Source of the DNA: Pseudomonas sp. CCI4.2 | GTDB lineage: Bacteria > Pseudomonadota > Gammaproteobacteria > Pseudomonadales > Pseudomonadaceae | DNA: 64,000 nucleotides | Reading direction: 5' to 3' | Assembly (NCBI RefSeq): GCF_034350045.1 | Contig: NZ_CP133781.1 | Coordinates: 3,006,001-3,070,000, forward strand | Shown here: positions 25,766 to 35,600 of the stretch, piece by piece | Position numbering within the stretch: position 1 is the stretch's first letter | How the letters are laid out: the number at the start of each line of letters is the position of its first letter | Notes under the pieces: model-generated | Told to the model about the DNA's origin: nothing | Seen by the model: only the letters and a program-made list of their open reading frames with translations | Database searches by the model: none | Program-made: the position numbers and the translations under genes

Positions 25766-27498
25766 CGACTCTGTCCCTGATGTTGTTGCTGTTCGTACCA
25801 GAATTTACGTCGCAACAGCTCGCCGGGATCGTCCGGGATCTGCCGTAACCATTGCTCCAACGCCTGCCGCCGCTCGCCGTCGAGGGTGGTGTCACTCGGG
25901 CGAATCGGTGGTCGGGTGGTGCCTTCGTCACCGAGTTGTGAACCCGGAACATCGTTGCCGCCCGCCGTCGCTGTCGGGTTGTTCAAACCGTTGTCGCGGG
26001 TTGCACTGTCATCGCCCGGGGGCGGCGTCGGTTGTGGCGGGGTTTGCGGTTCAGTGGTCGCGCCGGGTTGAGCGGTCTGGCCGAGGTCTTCAGTTTTGCT
26101 CTCGGCGGTTTTGTTTAGGTCGGCGTTGCGCTGCTGCTTGCGTTGTTCCAGCACTTGCTCGACCAAGGTTTTGTTGGCTAACGCCGGTTTCAAGTCTGGC
26201 TGACGTTCGAGTGCCTGTTCGTAAGCATCCAGCGCCGCTTCCAATTCACCGGCCTTGGCCAGAGCATTACCGCGATTGTAATGATCAGCAGCGGTGTTGC
26301 CTTCGGCGAATCGCTGAGCGGCACTGGCGTATTCGCCGGCCTCGTAAAGCGCCACGCCTTGCCATTGGCTGTCTTCGAAGTGTCGTGCGGCTTCGGCGGG
26401 ACGGCTTTCTTCAAGCAAATACTGACCTTGTTGGTCGGGGCGTAGCCACAGGTCGTCAAATTCGAAGGCGTAGCTGGGTTGCGGCAGCATGAACAGCAGC
26501 GGCAGGCAAAAAAGCCAGCCTTTACGCCCGGCGCAGGCCGCCAGCAACAGTAATGGCAGGATCAGCCACGGACCTTGATCGTCCCAGCTGTCCAAGTGCA
26601 GGGTTTGACCGTTCTTACGCACTCTTTGCGGGCTGTCCAGTAAGCCGAGTCCGCGCAGATCGGAGTCGTCGAGACGTGCCTGACGATAGAGTCCATCAAG
26701 TTGGCTGGCGAAGTCTTTCAGGCTTGCGCCATCCAGGCGCGGCAGCAGAATCGCGCCTTGGTCATCCTTGAGGAAACCGCCTTTTTCCTGCGCAACTGGC
26801 ACACCTTCAGCGGTGCCGATGCCGAGCAACAGCAGCGGCGGCGCATCCCGGCCCATCGCCTGACGAATGCCTTCGCGCTCTTGTTCATTGAGCGAAGAGC
26901 CAATCCATAACACTCGACCCTGGCCTTGGGCGCCTTGCTTGAGCAGGGCGAGGGCCTTTTTGACGGCCAAGTCGGCGCGGTGTCCGGCCTCCGGCATGAT
27001 CGAGGGTTTGAGCGCGTCGAGCAGATTACGGCTGGTGCCCAAGTCATCGGACAATGGCACCAGCGTGTGGGCGCTCCCGGCGTACACCACAATGGCGGTC
27101 TGCGAGTCGCTGCGGTTTTGCAGTAAATCGAGCAGTTTGCGCCGCGCTTGTTCGACCCGTGTGGGGGGTGTGTCGGTGGCCATCATTTCCGGGGTCAGTT
27201 CGAGTACAACCACCAAGGGGTCCGCAGGTTTCTGGCTGATTTGTTCTACCCGCTGCCAACTGGGGCCGAGCAACGCCAGGATGGCGAGCGTCCAGCCCAG
27301 GCCGAGCGCGATCCACGGCAACTTACTGGCGCGGCCCTTGCCGCCGCCAAGCAGCACCGCATGGAACGCAGCAGGCAAAATCATTTGCCAGCGTCCGGCG
27401 CGTTGTTGCCGATTCCACAGTTGCCAGAGCAGCCAGCCCAACACGGGCACGGCAGCCAGCCAGCCAGGACGAAGCCAGTGCGGCCAAAGCGCGATCAT
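25762..27498 (-). CDS. BatB/BatC fusion: VWA-like domain plus TPR
   Basis: A 578-residue inner-membrane protein. Two N-terminal helices (about 10-25 and 62-78) are followed by a VWA-like domain, another hydrophobic pair near 320-345, and TPR-type repeats (about 370-450, DHYNRGNALAKAGELEAALDA), then a Gln/Thr/Pro-rich linker. The metal site DxSxS of VWA domains is replaced by ELTPE at residues 100-104, so it probably does not bind metal in the usual way, unlike BatA next door. The chosen ATG at 27498 overlaps the batA stop by 4 bp; the upstream frame lies inside batA. BatC usually is the TPR protein, so this is a BatB-BatC fusion. Confidence 0.88.
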   Translation of the reverse strand: MIALWPHWLRPGWLAAVPVLGWLLWQLWNRQQRAGRWQMILPAAFHAVLLGGGKGRASKLPWIALGLGWTLAILALLGPSWQRVEQISQKPADPLVVVLELTPEMMATDTPPTRVEQARRKLLDLLQNRSDSQTAIVVYAGSAHTLVPLSDDLGTSRNLLDALKPSIMPEAGHRADLAVKKALALLKQGAQGQGRVLWIGSSLNEQEREGIRQAMGRDAPPLLLLGIGTAEGVPVAQEKGGFLKDDQGAILLPRLDGASLKDFASQLDGLYRQARLDDSDLRGLGLLDSPQRVRKNGQTLHLDSWDDQGPWLILPLLLLAACAGRKGWLFCLPLLFMLPQPSYAFEFDDLWLRPDQQGQYLLEESRPAEAARHFEDSQWQGVALYEAGEYASAAQRFAEGNTAADHYNRGNALAKAGELEAALDAYEQALERQPDLKPALANKTLVEQVLEQRKQQRNADLNKTAESKTEDLGQTAQPGATTEPQTPPQPTPPPGDDSATRDNGLNNPTATAGGNDVPGSQLGDEGTTRPPIRPSDTTLDGERRQALEQWLRQIPDDPGELLRRKFWYEQQQHQGQSR

Positions 27499-28565
27499 CG
27501 ACGCCTCCGCAAACGCTTGAGCCGCTGCCGCCACTGTTCATTGGAGGGTAAGAAAGCTTTCTGTTTGAAAAACCGCTGCAACAGCGTGTTCGGCCAGCGC
27601 TCTCTCACCACCAACAATAGGCTCAGCAATAACGCACCCGCCAGCGGCCAGCGATAAAGCGTCTGCGCCGGGCGTGCTTGGGTCGGTTGTTGGGCGACCG
27701 GTTCAAGTTTGTCGAGGGTCTGTTTGATCTTTTGTAACTGCTGACCATCACGGGCGCGGAAGTACCGGCCGCCGGTGATATCAGCGATTTCCTTGAGACT
27801 GGGTTCGTCCAAGTCAAGGCTGGGGCTGAGGCCCAGCATGGCCAGCGAGCCGCCTTGGTTGGGGTCGGCGCCGATGCCGATGGTGTAGATCTTCACGCCT
27901 TCGCCAGCGGCCAAGCGCGCCGCAGTAACGGGGTCGATTTGCCCGGCGTTGTTGGCGCCGTCAGTCACCAGAATCAGTACCCGGCTTTGCGCCGGACGTT
28001 GGCGCAGACGTTTGATGGCCAGACCGATAGCGTCACCAATGGCGGTATTTTTGCCAGCGATACCGACTTTTGCCTCATCCAGCCAGATGCGCACGGTGCG
28101 TCGGTCGAAGGTCAGCGGCGCCTGAACGTAGGCGCGGCTGCCAAACAGGATCAAGCCGACGCGATCACCTTGGCGACTGGCCAGAAAATCCCCTAACAGG
28201 TGCTTGACCAAGTTCAGGCGGCTGACGTCTTCGTCGTTCAAGCGCATGTCGGGGTAGTCCATGGAGCCGGAAACGTCCACCGCCACCAACAAGTCGCGGC
28301 CGCTGGCGGCTATCGGCAACGGATCACCCAGCCATTGCGGACGTGCCGCCGCCATCAGCAGCAACAGCCACAGCGCGATGAACGGAATTTGCTGACGCCA
28401 TGCCGGCATATTGGCCCGCGCCTTACGCCCGGCCAGTTCTTCCAACTCGCTCAGGAAACCGATTTTTAGCGCCGCTTCGCCGCTGTCTGCCGCAGGCAGC
28501 AATACTCGTAATAGCCACGGCAGTGGTAGCAGGATGAAAATCCACGGCCAGGCGAGTTCAAACAT
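27495..28565 (-). CDS. batA: BatA-like VWA domain protein
   Basis: A 356-residue inner-membrane protein with helices at about 4-22 and 58-75 and one near the C terminus (LYRWPLAGALLLSLLLVV), enclosing a VWA domain. The complete MIDAS motif DVSGS lies at residues 97-101, with further metal residues in NTAIGDAIG and VTDGANNAG. BatA proteins are envelope-associated and coupled to MoxR AAA+ ATPases. It overlaps the upstream DUF4381 gene by 8 bp and the downstream BatB/C gene by 4 bp, so the block is translationally coupled. Confidence 0.92.
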   Translation of the reverse strand: MFELAWPWIFILLPLPWLLRVLLPAADSGEAALKIGFLSELEELAGRKARANMPAWRQQIPFIALWLLLLMAAARPQWLGDPLPIAASGRDLLVAVDVSGSMDYPDMRLNDEDVSRLNLVKHLLGDFLASRQGDRVGLILFGSRAYVQAPLTFDRRTVRIWLDEAKVGIAGKNTAIGDAIGLAIKRLRQRPAQSRVLILVTDGANNAGQIDPVTAARLAAGEGVKIYTIGIGADPNQGGSLAMLGLSPSLDLDEPSLKEIADITGGRYFRARDGQQLQKIKQTLDKLEPVAQQPTQARPAQTLYRWPLAGALLLSLLLVVRERWPNTLLQRFFKQKAFLPSNEQWRQRLKRLRRRR

Positions 28566-29052
28566 GTTTGCGAATCCAGGTGTCGACCGCTTGATTCAGG
28601 CCAGTGATGGCTTTGTCGTCAAGTTTGCATTCGGGTTTGTAAGCGCCTTCGACCAATATCATCCACCGTGTGAGGCCCGCCGCGGGGCAGCGGTTGTCGA
28701 GGAACGCCAACCATTTTCGGCCGTTGAGCGTGTGGCTTTGGCTGTAGGGGTAGTGGTTGCGGCACAAGCGTTTCAGTAGCGCATTAAGTTGTTGCAACCA
28801 GGCGCCGGCGGGGGCGCCGTCGTAGGGTTTGGGCAGTTGCGCGAGTTCTTCCAGCGCTGCCAGTCGCAGTGGGTCCAACGGCAACTCGGACCTGATGATC
28901 AAGCGCTTGCCTGGCCAATAACGACGCAACCACCAAACCCCCCAGGCGGCAAACGGTAGTAAGAGCAACACGATCCACCAGCCCGGCGCTGGCGGCCAGA
29001 TATCGATCGCCGAGGGCGGTATCAGCGGCTGCAGTTGCTCCAGGTTACTCAT
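28558..29052 (-). CDS. DUF4381 domain membrane protein
   Basis: A 164-residue protein with a short periplasmic N terminus (PPSAIDIWPPAPGWW, the hallmark of DUF4381), one membrane helix (IVLLLLPFAAWGVWWLRRYW) and a basic cytosolic domain. It is regularly found between the DUF58 and VWA genes of MoxR operons. Its function is not known. Overlaps the DUF58 gene by 4 bp (ATGA). Confidence 0.9.
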   Translation of the reverse strand: MSNLEQLQPLIPPSAIDIWPPAPGWWIVLLLLPFAAWGVWWLRRYWPGKRLIIRSELPLDPLRLAALEELAQLPKPYDGAPAGAWLQQLNALLKRLCRNHYPYSQSHTLNGRKWLAFLDNRCPAAGLTRWMILVEGAYKPECKLDDKAITGLNQAVDTWIRKHV

Positions 29053-29993
29053 CGTTTTTTACCCGGGCGCTGGGCGCTCAGGTATTCGCGCAATTGCTCG
29101 ACCATCCCGCTCTTGGTGCTCAGCGGAATCGACAGCACGTGCAGTTTTTGCGCGAGCAATTCCCAGCGTGCAACCCGTGCTTCGCCTTGGGCGCGGTAAG
29201 CCTGGCGCAACTCGGGATCCAAGGTGTCCAGTTCCAGTCGCGCGCCACGCTCGGCGAATCGCAGCAGGCCTGCCGCCGGCAACGCATGATCAAGCGGATC
29301 GGACAACGGCAACAGCAGCAGGTCGCAATGCCGTGATAGCAGGTTCAATTGTTGCTCCGCCGCGTCGGAAATCGCTCGTTCATCGCAAATCACAAATACC
29401 AGGCTGCCGGGGCGTAACACCTCTCGCGCCCGGCGCAAGGCGATACCGAATGCATCACGGTCGGCAGCAATTTCGGTGTTCAGTGATTGGTTGACCCGCA
29501 CCAGCCGATTGAGCAATTGCAGCAGGCTCTGCTTACTGCGCCGAGGTTTGATCTCGTAGTGTTCGTTGTCGCCAAACACCAGTCCGCCGACCCGATCATT
29601 GTGGCCTAGGGCTGCCCAGCCGATCAGTGCGGCGGCCTGGGCCGCCAGCACGGATTTGAACATCAGCCCGGAGCCAAAAAATAGCCGACGGCTTTGCTCG
29701 ACCAGAATGAAAATCGGCCGCTCGCGTTCTTCATGGAACAATTTGGTGTGCGGTTCCTGGGTGCGGGCGGTGACGCGCCAATCGATGGTGCGTACGTCAT
29801 CGCCGGCCTGATAGACGCGCACCTGGTCGAAGTCGACGCCTCGGCCACGCAGTTTCGAGTGGTGCAGGCCGATCAGCGGGCTGCGCTGGTTGGGCGTGGA
29901 AAACAGCTGCACTTCGCGCACGCGATGACGCATCTCGATCAGTTCGTCGAGGCTGACGCGAATTCCGGGGTCGGCAATCGGCTGCGGTTGCAT
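29049..29993 (-). CDS. DUF58 domain protein
   Basis: A 314-residue cytosolic protein with the DUF58 core GRGVDFDQVRVYQAGDDVRTIDWRVTART (about residues 50-78) and a VWA-like fold after it. The metal site is degenerate (EQSRRLF where DxSxS would be). DUF58 proteins are the fixed partner of MoxR ATPases. Starts 4 bp after the moxR stop. Confidence 0.9.
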   Translation of the reverse strand: MQPQPIADPGIRVSLDELIEMRHRVREVQLFSTPNQRSPLIGLHHSKLRGRGVDFDQVRVYQAGDDVRTIDWRVTARTQEPHTKLFHEERERPIFILVEQSRRLFFGSGLMFKSVLAAQAAALIGWAALGHNDRVGGLVFGDNEHYEIKPRRSKQSLLQLLNRLVRVNQSLNTEIAADRDAFGIALRRAREVLRPGSLVFVICDERAISDAAEQQLNLLSRHCDLLLLPLSDPLDHALPAAGLLRFAERGARLELDTLDPELRQAYRAQGEARVARWELLAQKLHVLSIPLSTKSGMVEQLREYLSAQRPGKKR

Positions 29994-29997
29994 GGGG

Positions 29998-30957
<960 letters not shown>

Positions 30958-31146
30958 CGGATGACGGTTCCTGGCAGATGATCAGCGGCGTCAAATGACA
31001 CCGCAACTGGGGGCGTTACTTTAATCCATCCGAGCGGTGCCGACTAACGGCTATAGGGTTTTTTCCGGGATTTCGAGGTGATTGCCCTATCCAGTGGACT
31101 TATAGCGCCGATTTTCGCCGCAACCCGGGGTCTGTCAAAAATCTTC

Positions 31147-31210
31147 TGTAGGAGCCACGTGTTGGCGAAGCGGTGTGTCAGGTATATCGTCTCGCCAAAA
31201 GGTTGCTGTT
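31147..31210. repeat. CCACGTGTTGG-type REP pair, degraded
   Basis: TGTAGGAGCCACGTGTTGGC and a weak reverse unit (TCGCCAAAAGGTTGCTGTTA) before copy B of the large repeat, corresponding in position to 14310-14397 before copy A. Confidence 0.6.
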
Positions 31211-31577
31211 ATAAAACTTATTTTAATCTTTTATAAACAATAGGTTGGCGCTGAGTTTCGTGTGTGTATCCGGCCTTTGTGGTTGCTGATCTTATGGTTT
31301 CGCTTTTACAGCGAGGCACCTTTTTCAAACGTCGGAGCGCCGAACCGCAAAAAGGTCCCCCAAAACGCTTGCCCCACCATGCGGGCCCTCGCTTAGGCTC
31401 GGTCTTCCCTCACTCCAGCGTTGCTCCGGGGGTCGCCGTGAGCGGCCGTCCCTGGCCGCGCACGGCTTTCTCGGCATCCTTGCCTCGTTACCCCCTGCGC
31501 AACGCCTGCGTTCGGCCGCATGGTTTCACGGGGCCTCTTCCCGCAATTCGATATTCAATTCACTGGCGATCTACAGG
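31209..31577 (+). repeat. Large dispersed repeat, copy B
   Basis: Counterpart of 14395-14748 in the same orientation. About 220 bp (31354-31573) agree with copy A at all but one position, while the 5' part has several differences and 15 extra bases (around TCGGAGCGCCGAACC). The hairpin GCCGTGAGCGGCC / GGCCGCGCACGGC lies at 31435-31466. An ATG at 31294 opens the same frame as in copy A. The flanks on both sides carry the same REP-like modules as copy A. Confidence 0.85.
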
Positions 31578-31588
31578 GAGGCGGCCAT

Positions 31589-31794
31589 CTGAGCCAACTT
31601 GTTGGCGAAGGTCCTTCGGCCTTGTCGCAGCCTTCGGCAGCTCCTACAGAAACTGTGCAGCGCCAAAACCCGTGGGACCGAATTTATTCGGGAAGGCGCC
31701 AGTCCTGACACCCTGCAATCTCAAACCACAGAAAGTGCCAACTAGTTTGCTGCGCGACAGCGCGGCGTCGAAGATGTGGCGGCCCCTCCTACAG
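31589..31794 (+). repeat. Composite dispersed repeat module, copy 3
   Basis: Same unit order as 14760-14969: GCCAACTTGTTGGCGAAGG, CGCAGCCTTCGGCAGCTCC, GACCGAATTTATTCGGGAAG and CTGCGCGACAGCGCGGCGTC, ending CCTCCTACAG. Many small substitutions relative to copy 2, in contrast to the conserved block upstream. Confidence 0.85.
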
Positions 31795-31847
31795 GTCTGT
31801 GAACTGCGAAGCGGTATGTCGAGCACACCTCATACGTCCGGTTTCAA

Positions 31848-32207
31848 TCAGTCAATTTCGCTTACGTAAGTACCCACATCGTCCAGAATCAATTGCAGAG
31901 TTTCGGCTACTTCCCGCAGGTCGGCTCCCGACATGCCGTGCCGGATCTCATATTCTGCGTGGCCCTCCAGCTGTTTGGCATCTTCCGGATCGATTTCGAT
32001 CAGCAAGCGCTCGGCGCTGAGGGTTGCCTTCAGGCTTTTCAGCTCCAGTGATTTGTCATCGCCGACGGTAATTTCCACCTGGGTCTCGTCCGGGAAACGC
32101 GTCAGCAAGAACAGGTCGCCGGTTTCGCCGTGGCAGCTCAGCATCGCCATGTCGTCGTATTCGTCGTCGCATGGATTGACGATGATGCTTGGGGTGTTGA
32201 TCAGCAT
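31848..32207 (-). CDS. Conserved hypothetical acidic protein
   Basis: A 119-residue soluble, strongly acidic protein (MLINTPSIIVNPCDDEYDDM ... LILDDVGTYVSEID) with no signal peptide or known motif. A CHGETGDLFLLTRFPDETQV segment suggests a beta-rich domain. The ATG at 32207 follows CCCGGAGTTCACTC (GGAG). It is isolated, convergent with nothing close, and divergent from gdhB. Codon pattern and the clean start make it a credible gene. Function unknown. Confidence 0.65.
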   Translation of the reverse strand: MLINTPSIIVNPCDDEYDDMAMLSCHGETGDLFLLTRFPDETQVEITVGDDKSLELKSLKATLSAERLLIEIDPEDAKQLEGHAEYEIRHGMSGADLREVAETLQLILDDVGTYVSEID

Positions 32208-32547
32208 GAGTGAACTCCGGGTTTATCGAAAACGGGCAGGCGTGATGATACCGCAGTGGACGGCTCAGTTTACCCATGGGTTGCGCGGCGTCGGGCTGCC
32301 GATGACCGAATATGTCGCCGCACCGCAAGCACGGTCAGGCTCGCAATCGTTAAGCTGCGCAGCAGATGAAAGCCGGTAACGACAGCGCCTGCCTGGGCAG
32401 TGCCTTTTTAGATACGGCCCATTTTTTTCGTCACGCGCAGTCAAACAAACAGATGTGACTACCCGTTCGCGACGAGCGTTTGTTCTATAGCTTCACTACC
32501 CTGTCATGCTGTGCTGCTTTTGTTTAATTCCAGCACGCGTGATGGCG

Positions 32548-32564
32548 ATCCCCCAGAAGGGGAT
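32548..32564 (+). promoter_or_regulatory. Hairpin in gdhB leader
   Basis: ATCCCC-CAGAA-GGGGAT lies 42 bp before the gdhB start. It is a small stable stem in the probable 5' leader. No more than a candidate; the remaining gap 32208-32547 shows no gene. Confidence 0.3.
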
Positions 32565-32605
32565 GCGACGTTTCCATCAATAAAAGCCCAAGCGGAGTAC
32601 CACAG

Positions 32606-35600
32606 ATGGCGTTCTTCACCGCAGCCAGCAAGTCTGACTTTCAGCATCAACTGCAAGCAGCACTGGCGCAGCACATCAGTGAACAGGCACTGCCACAAGT
32701 GGCGCTGTTCGCTGAGCAATTCTTCGGCATTATCTCCCTTGATGAACTGACCCAGCGCCGGCTATCCGACCTGGCCGGTTGCACCCTGTCTGCCTGGCGA
32801 CTGCTTGAACGTTTTGAAAGTATTCATCCGCAAGTGCGGGTCTACAACCCGGATTACGAACGTCACGGCTGGCAGTCGACCCACACCGCAGTTGAGGTTC
32901 TGCACCACGATTTACCGTTCCTGGTGGATTCGGTACGCACCGAACTGAACCGCCGCGGTTACAGCATTCATACCCTGCAAACCACCGTGCTCAGCGCCCG
33001 TCGGGGTGCCAATGGCGAATTGCTGGAGCTGCTGCCAAAAGGCAGCAACGGTGATGACGTGCAGCAAGAATCGCTGATGTACCTGGAAATCGACCGCTGC
33101 GCCAACTCCGCTGAAATGAACGTGCTGGCGCGTGAATTGGAACAAGTGCTGGACGAAGTACGGGTCGCGGTCGCTGATTTCGAACCGATGAAGAGCAAGA
33201 TCGGCGAGCTGCTGGCCGGCATCGATACCATGGAGTTCGCCGTCGAAGAGGGCGAGAAATCCGAGGTCAAGGTCTTCCTGCAATGGTTGGTGGATAACCA
33301 CTTCACCTTCCTCGGCTATGAAGAATTTGAAGTCCGCAGCGACGAGGCCGGTGGCTACCTGGTGTATGACGAGTCGTCGTTCCTCGGTCTGACTAAGCTG
33401 CTGCGTGCCGGGCTGACCAAAGACGACCTGCACATCGAAGACTACGCAGTGAATTACCTGCAAGAGCCGATGTTGCTGTCGTTCGCCAAGGCCGCTCACC
33501 CAAGCCGCGTGCACCGCCCGGCCTACCCGGACTACGTGTCAATCCGCCAGATCGACGCTAGCGGTAACGTCACCAAAGAATGCCGATTCATGGGCTTGTA
33601 CACCTCGTCGGTGTACGGCGAAAGCGTGCGTCAGATCCCCTATATCCGTCGCAAGGTGGCGGAAGTGGAGCGTCGCTCGGGTTTCGATTCAAAGGCGCAT
33701 TTGGGTAAAGAACTGACCCAGGTCGTGGAAGTGCTGCCGCGTGATGACCTGTTCCAGACGCCGGTGGACGAGCTGTTCAACACCGTGATGTCTATCGTGC
33801 AGATCCAGGAGCGCAACAAGATTCGCGTGTTCCTGCGCAAAGACCCGTACGGCCGCTTCTGCTATTGCCTTGCCTACGTGCCGCGTGACGTGTATTCCAC
33901 CGAAGTTCGGCAGAAGATCCAGCAAGTGCTGATGGATCGCTTGAAAGCCAGCGATTGCGAATTCTGGACCTTCTTCTCCGAGTCAGTTCTGGCCCGCGTG
34001 CAGTTGATCCTGCGTGTGGACCCGAAAAGCCGCCTCGACATCGATCCGCAGCAACTGGAAAACGAAGTGGTTCAGGCCTGCCGTTCGTGGCAGGACGACT
34101 ATTCGAGCCTAGTGGTCGAAAGCTTCGGCGAAGCCCACGGTACCAGCGTATTGGCCGACTTCCCGAAAGGCTTCCCAGCCGGTTACCGCGAGCGCTTTGC
34201 CGCGCATTCGGCGGTGGTCGATATGCAGCATTTGCTGAGCCTGACCGAAGCCAACCCCCTGGTGATGAGCTTTTATCAACCGCTGGCACAAGGCGGCAAG
34301 CAACAACTGCACTGCAAGCTGTACCACGCAGACACACCGCTGGCGTTGTCCGACGTGCTGCCGATCCTGGAAAACCTCGGCCTACGGGTATTGGGCGAAT
34401 TCCCCTATCGTCTGCGTCGTACCAATGGCCGCGAATTCTGGATTCACGATTTTGCTTTCACTGCTGGCGAAGGCTTGAACCTCGACATCTCGCAACTGAA
34501 CGACACCCTGCAAGACGCGTTTGTCCACATCGTCAGCGGCGATGCCGAAAACGATGCGTTCAACCGTTTGGTGCTGACCGCCGGTTTGCCTTGGCGCGAT
34601 GTGGCGTTGCTGCGGGCTTATGCGCGCTACATGAAGCAAATCCGTTTGGGCTTCGACCTTGGCTACATCGCGAGCACCCTGAATAACCACACGGAAATCG
34701 CTCGCGAGCTGACCCGGTTGTTCAAGACGCGTTTCTATCTGGCGCGCAAACTCACCGGCGATGACCTGGAAGACAAACAGCTGCGTCTGGAACAGGCGAT
34801 TTTGACGGCCTTGGACGAGGTTCAGGTGCTCAATGAAGACCGTATCCTGCGGCGTTATCTGGACCTGATCAAAGCCACCCTGCGGACCAACTTTTATCAG
34901 CCCGATGCCAACGGCCAGAACAAGAGCTATTTCAGCTTCAAGTTCAACCCGCGTCTGATTCCCGAGCTGCCGAAGCCGGTGCCGAAATTCGAGATTTTCG
35001 TCTATTCGCCACGGGTTGAAGGCGTGCATTTACGCTTCGGTAACGTCGCTCGCGGAGGTCTGCGTTGGTCGGACCGTGAAGAAGATTTCCGTACTGAAGT
35101 GTTGGGCTTGGTAAAAGCTCAGCAAGTGAAGAACTCGGTCATCGTGCCAGTAGGCGCCAAAGGTGGGTTCATTCCGCGTCGTCTGCCGTTGCTGGGTGGC
35201 AGCCGCGATGAGACTCAGGCCGAGGCGATTGCCTGCTACAAGATCTTCATCTCCGCCCTGTTGGACATCACCGATAACCTGAAAGACGGTGGCTTGGTGC
35301 CGCCGCTGAATGTGGTGCGCCACGACGAAGATGACCCGTATCTGGTGGTGGCTGCCGACAAAGGCACCGCAACTTTCTCCGACATCGCCAACGGCATCGC
35401 CATCGAATACGGCTTCTGGCTCGGCGACGCGTTTGCGTCCGGTGGATCGGCCGGTTACGACCACAAGAAGATGGGCATCACCGCCAAAGGCGCGTGGGTC
35501 GGTGTGCAGCGTCACTTCCGTGAACGCGACATCAATGTCCAGAAGGACAACATCAGCGTGATCGGTATCGGCGACATGGCCGGTGACGTCTTCGGTAACG

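Noticed and set aside
27499..27534. Twelve-residue extension of the BatB/C N terminus
   Set aside because: It lies within the batA frame; the ATG at 27498 with the 4-bp overlap is the normal coupled start.
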